From the NCBI GenBank assembly GCA_016806645.1, contig JACSYO010000134.1, positions 198,501-262,500 of the forward strand: a stretch of DNA of 64,000 nucleotides, written 5' to 3'. The notes beneath the pieces are model-generated. The model ran no database searches. It saw only the letters and a list, made by a program, of their open reading frames with translations, and was not told where the DNA came from. The DNA comes from Ophiodon elongatus (taxonomy: Eukaryota > Chordata > Actinopteri > Perciformes > Hexagrammidae). Made by a program: the position numbers and the translations under genes. Below are positions 12,401-24,400 of the stretch, one piece after another; positions within the stretch are counted from its first letter, which is position 1, and each line of letters begins with the position of its first letter.

Positions 12401-15400
12401 TGGCTGGGAAGAAGGATACCTGGTCTACCTTGCTTAACCTGCTGACACTGAAAAACAGACTTAGATAGATGGCTGAAAATGGATGCATTGGTGCGTCTGT
12501 TCAGGTGGCATGTGTTGCAAGTCCCAAGAGCTCAATCGGTAGAAGCAATAGAGCCAGAGCGGAACCAATATGTTCCATTAGTCTGGCCAGTGGTTAGTAG
12601 TGGATGAAAAAAGCTTCGAGATCTGCTCCAGATCAAAAAATTTGAAGTAACTATGACATTTATTTGGGCCCGATATTAAAGACATGGTTTTGGGCAGGAT
12701 TACAGTCTCAGTTTCGGGCTTATGCAGAACTCTAGTTTCCAAACTGTCCCCCCATTCAGGCTTGCAAAGCTGCAGAATGAAAACTGAATGTCTGTTGATA
12801 CTCATCAGCAGTGGCTGCCTGGTTCCTGTCTGCCTCATTCTGTAAAAAAAGAGGTTCCTCAGGCAGAGTTGTGGTCTGTGGTCCTTCCAACTAATTTTTC
12901 ACCTGTACGCTATAACCTCTGAAACACTTTTTTGAAAAACATCAAATTTAGGGTAGCATCAATTCAATCACATACTGTATCTCCTCATATCTCTGACAGG
13001 CTGCAGTGGACACTTGGACCAAACCCTCCCTGAGGTTGATTAGAAACACTGAAAACCAGAGCCGAAAGGAAGTGGACTACTGAATACAAATCTTCAGTGA
13101 AACTGAAGGGACATATGGGATTGTGTCGTATTGTAAACTAATTCTACTTCCTTTAGCCTCTTGGTTACACATCGGACTCCTGACATACCAACGGACAGGG
13201 GGCATCTAATCCAGGTGCTCCTTGGTCTCCCTTATCCCCTTTGGTCCCCCTGTTGCCTTTCTTGCCCCTCTCTCCCTGCAAACAACAGCGTATTAAAAAA
13301 GACAAACTTTAGTCCTCCCTCATTAAGCCACAAATTAAGCAAATGTTATTTTATGTAAGGTTTCATCTATCAGGTATTCTTCCATTTATGTAATTTAGAC
13401 AAAATGAGAAAACAGGTTATCTTAATTCACGAACAGGTTGTGTGCCTTTTGCTATTTTCAGAAGACAATATGATTTTGTGTACATTTAGAGGAAAAGGAA
13501 GGTAAGTAGAGGGAGTTAGGGAAGAGGTTTTAAAGCCAAAGCAGTTGGTGAGCAGGTTTCACGTCGTTTTGCAGCTACAGTAAAAGTAGGTTTTGGAAGA
13601 CTTGAGAAGGCTGAGTGAGAAGATTGTTACTCTGATGATTTCATCTTATCAAGGAATATAATCTACTGAAAAAAACATTAGATATGAAAGTAAGCAACAG
13701 AATCATGTCCAAAAATAAAAGCTAAAGAATAATGAAGTGGTGGATGGATCATCTGAAGTGACTGGTGGAGGAATTCAAAGGAATTATTTCTTGGACATGA
13801 AACTGTTAAATTGAGTCATCATTACAAACAACGTTAAAATCTCACGAAAAAAGTCAGAGGTTCAAGAATGTTTCGGCCTACATACAACGAGCAACTACAA
13901 GTCCCACCGGGCATTGTGGTACGAGACGTTCAACAGTGCTCTGAGTGGATAGATGGGTTTTGACATGAAGGACTGCTGTTCATTTTAAAATTTTCAGTCA
14001 GTGATGGTTTATTTAACCATAACCTTGTTTTTTTATTAAATCCTTTTTTATATAATTTTATTTTAACATGTTTGAAAGGAACACTGTTATCCCACTGATA
14101 AAGTTGATGCTGACTTATTTTGTCAAACTTAAAACAGTATACCGAATTAGCATCGCATTTCTCGATCATTGTCTGACTCATTATGGACAGTTAAAAGAAT
14201 ACACAGTGACTGTCTTTACAAGGACACTCATATTCCACTATTATTAAGAATATGACTATATGAATTTGATTCAGGTCATGTGAACAGCATATTCCATTTG
14301 GATATTCTGAATTAGGCCTTGTTCCGACGGTAGCATTTTACGATTAAGAAATGTGGACTGTGCCGATATTATTCAGGTTTCAGGAGCATTCTTTGGACAT
14401 TCCGGATATCTGTAACAATTGGGGGTTTTACGGCAGTTTGCGAGTCAAGACCTCTTGTCTGGTTTACGGTCAGCTATGCAACTAGCCATCAGTTTGCAGG
14501 GTTGGAGTAGAGATGAATGCCCAAAAGGAAAGAAGGAGAAACACAAACTACTTTTAAACATTATGAATCAATAGGTTTTTGGATATGTGCAAATGGTGCA
14601 ACGGGGGAGGCTGTGTTCACCTGGTCCAACCACTGGTGCAAAATTTGGAAAAAAAAATCCTATTTGGAAGGCTGTATGTATACTGGAATGTAAATATTGT
14701 TTGTTTTTATCGGAATAAGGGCAAGAAAACCTGAATATTTTCTGTGTGTGAATGTAGTCAATGATATGTACAATACTATCCAGCCAGACTGCTGTCTTAG
14801 CAGCACAACTGGACCTACACCTACACACTGGAATCAATATAAATCTATATATTTGAGACTTTCTTCAGGTATAAGGCTTCTGTCTGAAATGGTTTTGGCT
14901 CAAATGCAAAGACCAGTTGTGAGTGTTGCTAGTAGCCTTACATTCAGACTTGAGATAGCTGCATGCAGTCACTGTGACACAAAGTGACACAAAACTCTGC
15001 TGTTCTTTGATTGAGTTGAAATTCTGAAGCCCACTGCATGACCTTTTAGTAGCAAATCATGCCAGGGACTCCAAATACGACAGCTGTTTTAAAGACACTG
15101 GTTACACGTTGAAAAGTTCAGTCTGTGAGGAATCTTATCTAACTCTGAGAAATTAAACTATCTTAAGAATGATAGGCTCATAAACATGCAACCTTTTTTG
15201 GTGTGCAATAATCAAAATGTAGCATACATTTTGACAGTAATGGGAGAGCACTGCTTGCAAATTTGGGGTATGGGTGAATGGTTGGAGGGACTACATGGAG
15301 GCTTGCAAGGAAGAGGTATTGGTGAGTAGGAGTAGGAGAAGTGAGGAGGAGGTGTAAGAGGAGGGAGATTAACCCAGGGCTACATTAGAATGCAGGAGGA

Positions 15401-18400
15401 GGAGGAGCAGGAGGCCAAGGTTTGTGAGAGGGAGAGAGGGCAACCCCGGCAATAAAAAGAGCCACGGGCCACAGAGCAAGGTGGAGGGAAGGAAAAGGGG
15501 ATAGGAAGACCTGCGGAAACAAAGGAAGACAGGACAAAGAGTAAAAACACCAACAACATCCCATAGCTTTGCTTTCAGCACTTTCAACTGGACCGTCGGT
15601 TCACAGAATGGTATTCTTCTGCTTTCTGTAACATTGAAAATATTTGACAAGAGGCCAGTTGAATGTGCTGAGAGAGCTTATGAAATGTGCAGACTTAAAA
15701 GATGGGAGTGGAAATATTAAATAGAGTCACAGGTTAATGGGAAGGAAACAGAAACATTCTCTTAGAGGAAGGGTATGTGGACATTAAAAACAGATTCTCT
15801 GAAACAGTGCAACATGGAGATGAATTACTGGGTTTACACAGTACCATTTTGCAGGGCTGTTTTGATATTCACTACTATATTAAAGGAATTGTTTAATGGC
15901 ATTGGATAATTCCTGAGATTAAGAAGATGGATATAAATCTTATACAGTACAGAGCTGGAGTCTGGACATGATTGGCTTGGAGGAACTAAAAGACTTCACC
16001 AGGGGTGAAGAGCTAACCTGGTTCTGCCTGAAGATTCAAAAGTGAACAATTTATCCATCTGGTCATAACTTCTGGGTAGCATCTCTGACTAAAGCATGGA
16101 TTGCCCTGTATGGGCAACAATTTTGATGTCTGTAGAGGCACAATGCTACCAAACCTGACAACCTCACAGTAACAGAGACCTTACATGTCACTGCATTGAC
16201 TGTTACAATCCCCCTAATACCAAAATATTGTAGTTTGTACATTTTTGTTTGTGTAGGATTAAAATTACAAGATACAATTTATTGATAGTGAGCTTTAGAT
16301 CTGGTGGTAGATGTATGTTTTAACTTTGGACGGAGCCAGTCTAGCTGCCTCAACCATCTCAATCTTTATGTTTAGCAAGACCAACTCCGGTCTGACCCCA
16401 GCTCTGAAATGAAACCTGCGATATTTCTTGGCCTTTGGGGCAGTGCAAACAAGTTGCTCAAACAACACTGGCATATTATCACCTTTTAAGCTGGTATGGC
16501 AAACGTGTTAGCAAACAGTGTCCTGCTTATACATCCAGCAGACGCAGCATTAGCATTCATCTGGAGTCGTGTTTCTGGTCATCTGGGGAATGTCCACTAT
16601 TCTGTCTGTCTCTTTAGCTGCGAAATGCTCCACTACGTTCACAAGCCAGTCTCTAACTGTGTCTGCTGCTGGGAACAACACTATGTTAAGCAGGCCGTAG
16701 ACACCAATGAGCTGACATTTGATATAAAAAATAAATAAAAATGAATCATTAAAAATAAAGCTGAAGTTGGTGTTATTTTTTTTAACATGTCACCCCTTAA
16801 GCCTCAGTTATTCTTTCCACAAGGACGGTCGCATGGACATGGGCTGACACAGAATCGTGACGAGGAAACATTTGGATCTTTTATACTCTGTTCGGGTTCC
16901 TGCCAGCAAACCGACATTCTCAAAAGAAGTTCTCTGTTTCCCACCATCTGCTGTTGGATGTGCACGGACAGGAGAAAACCGGCTGCACGGGACCTTCACT
17001 TTGGATGTGCAGACAGTCGTGATCATCGCAGATGAATCAAACATAATTGTTTTCTTTTCATATAGTGATAAATATTGATTATAGCTGTTTCAACGCACAG
17101 ACATGAGACTGATATCCATCTCTCAATCTCAAGCGTAATCGGAACATGCAACATGATGTCACATAAAAGACAATAAAACAGTTTGAGGCAAACAAAGCTG
17201 TCTCCAAGGTCACTTAACAACATTAATTCATTATTATTATTCTGAATTTTTCTTTGATAAAAGAAAATTATTTCTGGGCTATTGTCAATTTTATTCATGT
17301 CATTTAATCTGTGAAAGTTTATTCTGACCCTCAAAACAAAGCCACTGCAAAATGAATACATTAGCCAAAGAAAGGCATCTTGACATTAATTATTCAGGAT
17401 CATAAAAAAAATCAAAACAAACTAAGTGACTCATCTGGCTTTCTTTTCATGCTTGATATCAAAGAGAAAATACGAGTTTTTAATATTCAGCTCTTTAATT
17501 CTCTTCTCCTACTTGAGAGCGTCTTTGAAGTTGTCACAGTTCTGCTCAGCTGACCTGTTACGGCCCAACAAGGCAGTTGCAACAATAATGGCAGAGGTAA
17601 AATAATGTTTTGGATGTAAATACCAGCCTGGCCTGTTATGTAATATGACTCATGAAGAGTTTAATTCAGTGGCTGAATATAATGAGCATAAGCATAGCAG
17701 TGACCCGGTTAAATTAAATCTAAGGTGTGTCCAGTGGACAGAATCATGTCTTGGTTCTGCTATCTTTATAAATGGCAAATGATATAGGTGGCATCTTACC
17801 CGGTTCCCTTTGGGTGCTTGTGGTCCAACTAAACCCTGCAAAAAGAAATGAGAAAAAAACATTCTCTTTGTTATACACGTTTGTCTCACTTTGGGAAATA
17901 TGCATAATAATTACATTGGGGAAATATTCTTGTTTGCCATCTTAGAGCCATCTTCAAAAGATGCAGTGCCCTCGTTCACATCATGAGGCAGAAACATACC
18001 GTTTGTCCAGGAAGACAATTGAACCTTGCTCAACTTTTGCAAATGCAAAGCAACATCAGCAACCACCTACGTTGGCCTCAACTATGTGACAGCAATAACA
18101 GTAGTGTGAGGAGTTTGTGATGTGTACAACTGTTTATCTGTCATGACAGAGGATATGTGTTTAGCTTTTCAAATATGTGTAGTATATATGTGTAGTATAT
18201 ATATATATATGTATATATATTCAGGGGTTCAGGTTAGGTCTTTATGCTGAAGGTATCCAATGTACGGGATGGCCTATAAGGAGTGGAAATGAAATCCCCT
18301 GGACCAAACAACAAATATTTGATCAAAACTAACTGCACCATGACACTACACACATGATGTAATTATCTTTGTACTGGTCACATAAATTAAATTGATAATG

Positions 18401-21400
18401 ATGTTTTCATCTGGGTGAGAGGACAAACATTGGTCAGTTGTTTTAAAGGTCTTTGTAAACCACCTCTGATGGATTTGAGGCATTTGGAATGAAAACGTAG
18501 GCACAGGAAAAGTTTGGCTTGTGGGCTTTATGCCAGAAAGGTTTCATTTGAACCAAACCATGACATTTTCCTCAACCTAAACCTAACCAAGTAGGTTTGT
18601 TGGCAAAATGTAAGGAGACTTCTGATGGCAAACTTCTCCGATGTGCAAAACGCAGTTATTGTTACAAGCATGCTGCTTTCAGTGAGCTAAAAGATGCTGC
18701 CTGTTGTGATGGATATTTAAAATGGAATTAGAGACTTACAGGGATGCCCTGAGGCCCAATTGGTCCTGGCAATCCTGCATCTCCCTTTTCACCCTGTAGC
18801 GATGAGAAAAAATATAAAACGTATATTCTTCTGAAACTATATTTATTGAAATTAAAAACTGCAACAAAAACAACAACACAAAGATACTCACTCTCTCCCC
18901 CTTTGGTCCTGCTGGCCCTGACACACCTGCTGGTCCTATTAGACCCTTTAAAACAGAATAAGGAAAATAAAAACCTGTCAGCAAATAAAAAACAGAATAG
19001 TTCTAGAGAAGATATCATCACTAAATGCCTCAAATCAGTAAATCAACAAGCTTTCTGGTGGAAATGAATAGATCTCACAAAAGGTAATCTCATGGATCAT
19101 TAAGATACATTTTGTAGTAATCTGGAGAGACAGAAACAGGTTAGGGCATCATTTCTGTCCTGAACCTGTAGCATTAACACACCAAGCTTGTTGACTACTG
19201 TTCAAACTGTTAAAAATGAGGGGAAATGAATAAAATGTCAACAGCTGCAGTTATCTGTCGGAGTAGCTTTCAGGATTGGAGAGGAAGACCTTGCATCTGA
19301 GGCATATCCAGAATGTGCAGTGCTGTATGGAGTACAGCGATCCAAATGTACTGTATGACATGTCAACATGCAGCATGGGCATATCTGCATGCTCCTTTTC
19401 GATAGTTCTCAGCAATGGAAACTTTGCAGCCCACTGCTGAACAGAAGCATGAGGCAGGGGACCGTTGAGGCAGGGCTGAGGACTGAGGATTTACACTCTG
19501 GTGGAAACTCAAAGCAGCACTATGCAGCATTCCCCTTTAGTTGTGGGAGATTAGGGACAGATTTTAGGACATTTTGAAAGACTATTAGCCTCAAGTAATG
19601 TAACACTACAAACCCAGAGTGGCCGTGGTTGCTCATGAATTGTTTGGACCATTATGAAGATATTACAATTGTTTCTCTTAACCACAAAATGCTTATGTTG
19701 TTATCTTGGGGTAACCAAGTGTAAACATTAAAACTGTATGGTGATCAAACTGTAAAACACTCAAATACATATATATCATTAATATTATTATAATAATAAC
19801 TTTATCCAGAATAATAGATTTATCCAGAAAAAAGGCAGTATGCACAATGGATATTTTTAAAACTAGAAATTAGTGATTACATCAGATTAATGTGCAGCTT
19901 TTCCTCTCATTTTCACAGCAGGGTGGGATGATGCCCGTTGAGTCACAGGAAGGCTTTTATTGTGAAACATCTGTATCGGAAGTGTTACGTTTCATTGGGA
20001 CTTAGCAGGTAGGGCTTCTGGAAACTAAAGGGAATGAAGGCAGGTCTCGGTCATAAGCCTGTTCAGGCTGTTCTCATACACAGTACGTAGATATACGTAC
20101 AGAAAGTAATGCTACTCTTATATATCCAACAAAATCAGAATGTATGTAATCCACTTCATCGAGAAGAAGTAAGTAGAAGGAGGAGGTTGGGGTGCATGGT
20201 GGGTCTACAAACACCAGACTTTCACCCAGGAGGCCTTTGTTTATGTCTCGTGTAGAACTAGAGGTCAACGCTGATTTATTTCTGACTTAAGTAACGTCAC
20301 ATCCGTTATTTGAACCCAAATGTTGACTTATTTGTCATGTAACTTCTGCACTTAAGTAAAGCCATCTCCGTGGTTACGATCTTCTCCTAACACAGGACAA
20401 CGCTAGAGAAACGAGTCCTGTTGCATGAGGACACATTGGCCGGTTTTCAATCAAGGTCTCCTTCTTTCTGCAGTTCAGAATTTGCAATAGGTTTTTATTG
20501 TTTAAGTCTATTAATCAAAAGCTGTATAGCCTGACAAATATTGAGCTTTTGAGGCAAGTACTGATCTATATATTAGATCTATTGTTTCTCATAAACCCAA
20601 ACATTTTGATCAGGATCAAATTAATTTGTTTTCTGAATACAGTTGAAAACAAGTATTGTCAGCGATCCGTGTTGGATAACATATTAACTGTTTCTAAATG
20701 ACCACACACATTTCATAGGCATTTCTGTACTGATATTTACTGTTTCATATTGGACAATATATCTGCTGATACCAATATATCTGTGGGATGCTCTTATTTC
20801 ACTAACTCTTTGGAATTAAGACTTAGAGAAAGAATCGTGCTTATCCAACTCATATGACTGCTGAAAGGGTTGTCGATAAAAAGCATGGGGGCATAAGGGT
20901 GATTCATAGAGTCGTCTTGTTTGCCATGAAAGTGGATTCTTCATGCCAGTGCATCCTCAGAACCCAACCCTGAACAGTGCTGTCCTCTCAGAGCTACTTC
21001 AGGAAGGAATAGAGACATGACAAGCATGGGAAGCAGGAAAGCAAGCAGATATGACAAGCAGACATGGCAGACAGAGAGCAAGCTGTAGCAGGGGGGTGGA
21101 GGAGGAGGAGGAAGAGAAGGAGAAGGGAGGGGGGGGGGGGACTGGAACGGGACTTGTGCCACTCACCACTGGACCCGGTCTGCCGTCTAACCCATGAGCC
21201 CCCTGTATAGCGTTGTACACAGTTAGAGAGCAGAGATGATGGGGAGATGGGAGGAGGAAGGTGGGGGAGGGAGGGAGGTGAGTGAAGCTGTGACTCAAGT
21301 GACTTCAAAAACACATTCAGATGATGACAAATAAAGGGTGAGGAAGTGGTGGAGGTGGAGGTAAAGTGAGTGAGAGTCATTGTGAGTCATTTCTTGTGCT

Positions 21401-24400
21401 GGTCATGGTGGATGATGATATCACGTGTGCAGCCCTGCTGTGGCTCAGAGCGATGCTCTGTACTCTGACCGGCACCACACTCAATGTGTTCAACGTGTTA
21501 GTCGGTCTCTCACTCTTCTACCCTGTGTGTCAATTTGCATAAACAGCTCACAAACATTTTGTTTTATTTTCTTTAAAAGATTCAGTAAACAGCTGGTCAC
21601 TGTAGTTTTAGCAAACGTTACTTAAAACAGGAAGGAATGTGCATTTATTTGGGACTATTTTCTGTGGTGGAATAATCCACATTTAGCGCTCTATTGAGTA
21701 TTTGGGCCGGCAGGACGTGGTATGTGGGATTGAGTCAACATAAACTAATGTCTGACTGAGACTCTGAGCAATAAACAACGACATAATATGTCCAAGCACT
21801 AAAAACAACCTGTTATTTGACCAATAATTTAAATTCTAACTGCCAAGGTCCACAATCTTGTGTTTTCCAGAGCTTTCATTCACCAGTCATGATCTTCAAG
21901 TTACCTACGTGCACTGATGATACCCCATTACAGGAAAAAAAGAGTGTGTGTTGTCAAATGGAATGAATAAAGAAGCGTGCTGCAAATACAAAAACACTTA
22001 AAGTCATTCGAAACCAATTCATAACACAACAGAACTTTTCAGAGCACACACAAAAAATGATGAACACACTGGTAATTAGCAAAATGCTAATGAAAGCAGA
22101 ATAACGCAGTCAGAATGTTAAAGCTAAAATTGACACAAAGTTCACAAATTGAAACAAAGTTACGCAACTTGTAAAACACAATGCACAAATAAATACAGAG
22201 GGATTTCAATCTGTAAATTTGTGTCTGTGCTTCTAATTTACAACTCCAATAACATAATTTGTTAATAAACACAAGCAGTTTTACAAATCATCATATTTAA
22301 CTAAAACAATGGCTTAATAACATTATAAACTGTGAGCAGCATTTTAAAATGGCAATGTGTTTGTGAATTGAAACGGATTCTTATGGATCCTTTGGAGACC
22401 AGTATTCAAAAGTAAAAGAAAGAGCCAGCGCTCTCCAGTAGATGGCAATGATGAAACATTTATGGATGAGTGCACGCACATTTATGTTTAGATTAAACAG
22501 CTGACAAATCTGGAATTTGTGTGAAATTGATATACATCATTAAACAAACAGACAAGTTGGCTAAAGGCTGATTACCACTTACTTTGTGGTGTTTTATTCT
22601 GTTATAAAGGATGCATCACTCGCCACTGGACCCATATATTTATAGATATAGTATATCTATATATATATATATATATATATATATAGATATATATATATAT
22701 ATCTATATATATATCTATATATATACCTATCTATATATCTATATATATATAGTTAAGGTAACAGTTTCTTTGTCTGTGTGGCACCCATAAATGTTACATG
22801 GAGAGTGTTGGATACAACTGCAATAAAACAATCTAAAATAACATGTGATTTCAAGGCACATATGTGCACATATTGTGTTTTACAAATTGCGTAACTTGAC
22901 ATTTGTTTGTGAATACCTGGCTGATATCAGACTATTTGAACACCATAGCTTTTCTCCTGTTTGATTTGCTAGTGTGTCTCTTTATGCCCCGAACGTGTTG
23001 CCAGACTGGAGAATGTCTTTCTTAATTTTTTGGTTTTATATTTTTTGCAGTATTTCTTTTTCTAAATGCTTGCTATGTGCTTCAGTATATTTCACTGAGT
23101 TGTGTTTGATACTGTTTCCACCCCTGGTCAGCTGGTTAGGGTATACTTCTTGTCCATAATGAAATATTACTGTATTATTTAAAAAATATAGTATTACATT
23201 CAATATCCATAGTTTCACATACAAAGAGGATTGACTGTGCAGTGATGTAACATAGATTGCTATCAAGGTTAAGGAAGAAGATAAGGGTTTTACCTGACAG
23301 AGACTGTGTAGATGAATGCTTTTTTAATGTTAGTATAAACCAAGAACAAAGAATAGAAACCCAAAGTGATAGACACCATGTAATAGTAGAGCATGAATGA
23401 AAATTTAAAGCAGCCCAATTGTAATTTGAATAATATTTTGAAAGAAGAGAAACACATTTAGATTTGGAGTGTTATGTAAATGATTCACTTCCTTTGAAAC
23501 AATCCTTTGCAACAGTTTAACAGGACCATGATGACAGGAGCAACATCTGAGACATGAAATCAGTAACAAATGCCTAAACTAGAATTTAAACAATACGTAT
23601 TTTTAAGGTTGATAATTCCTAATATATTTAAAATGGATTGAGGGATTAACAGGATCTAACAAAAACAGAAGATAGAAGGCAAGGAATGTTAAGACTTATG
23701 AACCGACAGGAAGTCCAGTGTACTTACAGGAAGTCCAAGATGGCCTCTGTCGCCCTTGTCGCCCTTCTGACCCGACGCTCCCTTCTCTCCTCTAAGGCCT
23801 ATGCCTGGTTCTCCCTGAGAGACAGAGGCAAATGGAATCCCATCCTTATACTTTCATGCATTAAATAGCTATGATGTATGTATACAACATGTGATTGGAA
23901 GCCTATTTAATACAATTAGGAGCTGTTAGATATGATAGTAACAATATCTCACCTTAGGCCCTGAAAATCCTTGAGATCCCTGGATGGAGCAAACACAGCG
24001 GGATTACTGACACAATCTTTACTTTATACTAATTGTTGAAATATACCAGTGCATACCACTGGTATGTTTGAGGCGCACCAAGATAAATAGTGCAAATACA
24101 AGTTTAGCATGTTTAAGCAAACTCTACTGGTGGGGCTTCAGTTAATGAACAACATATCCATTTGATTTCATTTTTAATTTGATTTCCCTTTTTCTCCTAT
24201 TTAATTTATTCAAACCCAATTTTATTTCTCCCTTTAAAACTGATTAAAATGATTATGAAGTGTTGAAAAGATTATTAAACATTTTTGTTAAAAGGTCCAA
24301 ATACAAATGACAAATAAATCAGAATTTCCTTATATGCAAACAATATTATATTTGACTTGTTAATGATGCCTGATCATCATCTAAGATTGAATACATTATT

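Larger units (their letters stand above)
18946..21166 (-). other. col13a1: Intron between exons A33 and A34
   Basis: Holds repeat-family copy 4 and, at its 5' end, a homopurine/homopyrimidine stretch. Nothing else was seen. Confidence 0.6.
21203..23727 (-). other. col13a1: Intron between exons A32 and A33
   Basis: Contains the purine tract, a large TA-rich region and a 17-bp near-copy of the A33 donor. Otherwise AT-rich and featureless. Confidence 0.6.

Noticed and set aside
12395..12470. Possible extra collagen exon (TTTTTCAG acceptor, GGTAGACCAGGT)
   Set aside because: Only two glycine codons are in register, no donor keeps the frame, and the sequence soon leaves the pattern.
14595..14660. 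Possible exon around GTTGGACCAGGTGAA
   Set aside because: Too few triplets, and the acceptor CACCAG is followed by Trp-Leu rather than Gly-X-Y.
18728..19033. Open frame joining exons A34 and A35 through their intron
   Set aside because: The 98-nt intron happens to be open, but both exons have perfect sites and the intron translation is not collagenous.
20941..21380. Overlapping open frames rich in Pro, Ser and Leu
   Set aside because: They are translations of the homopyrimidine tracts around exon A33.
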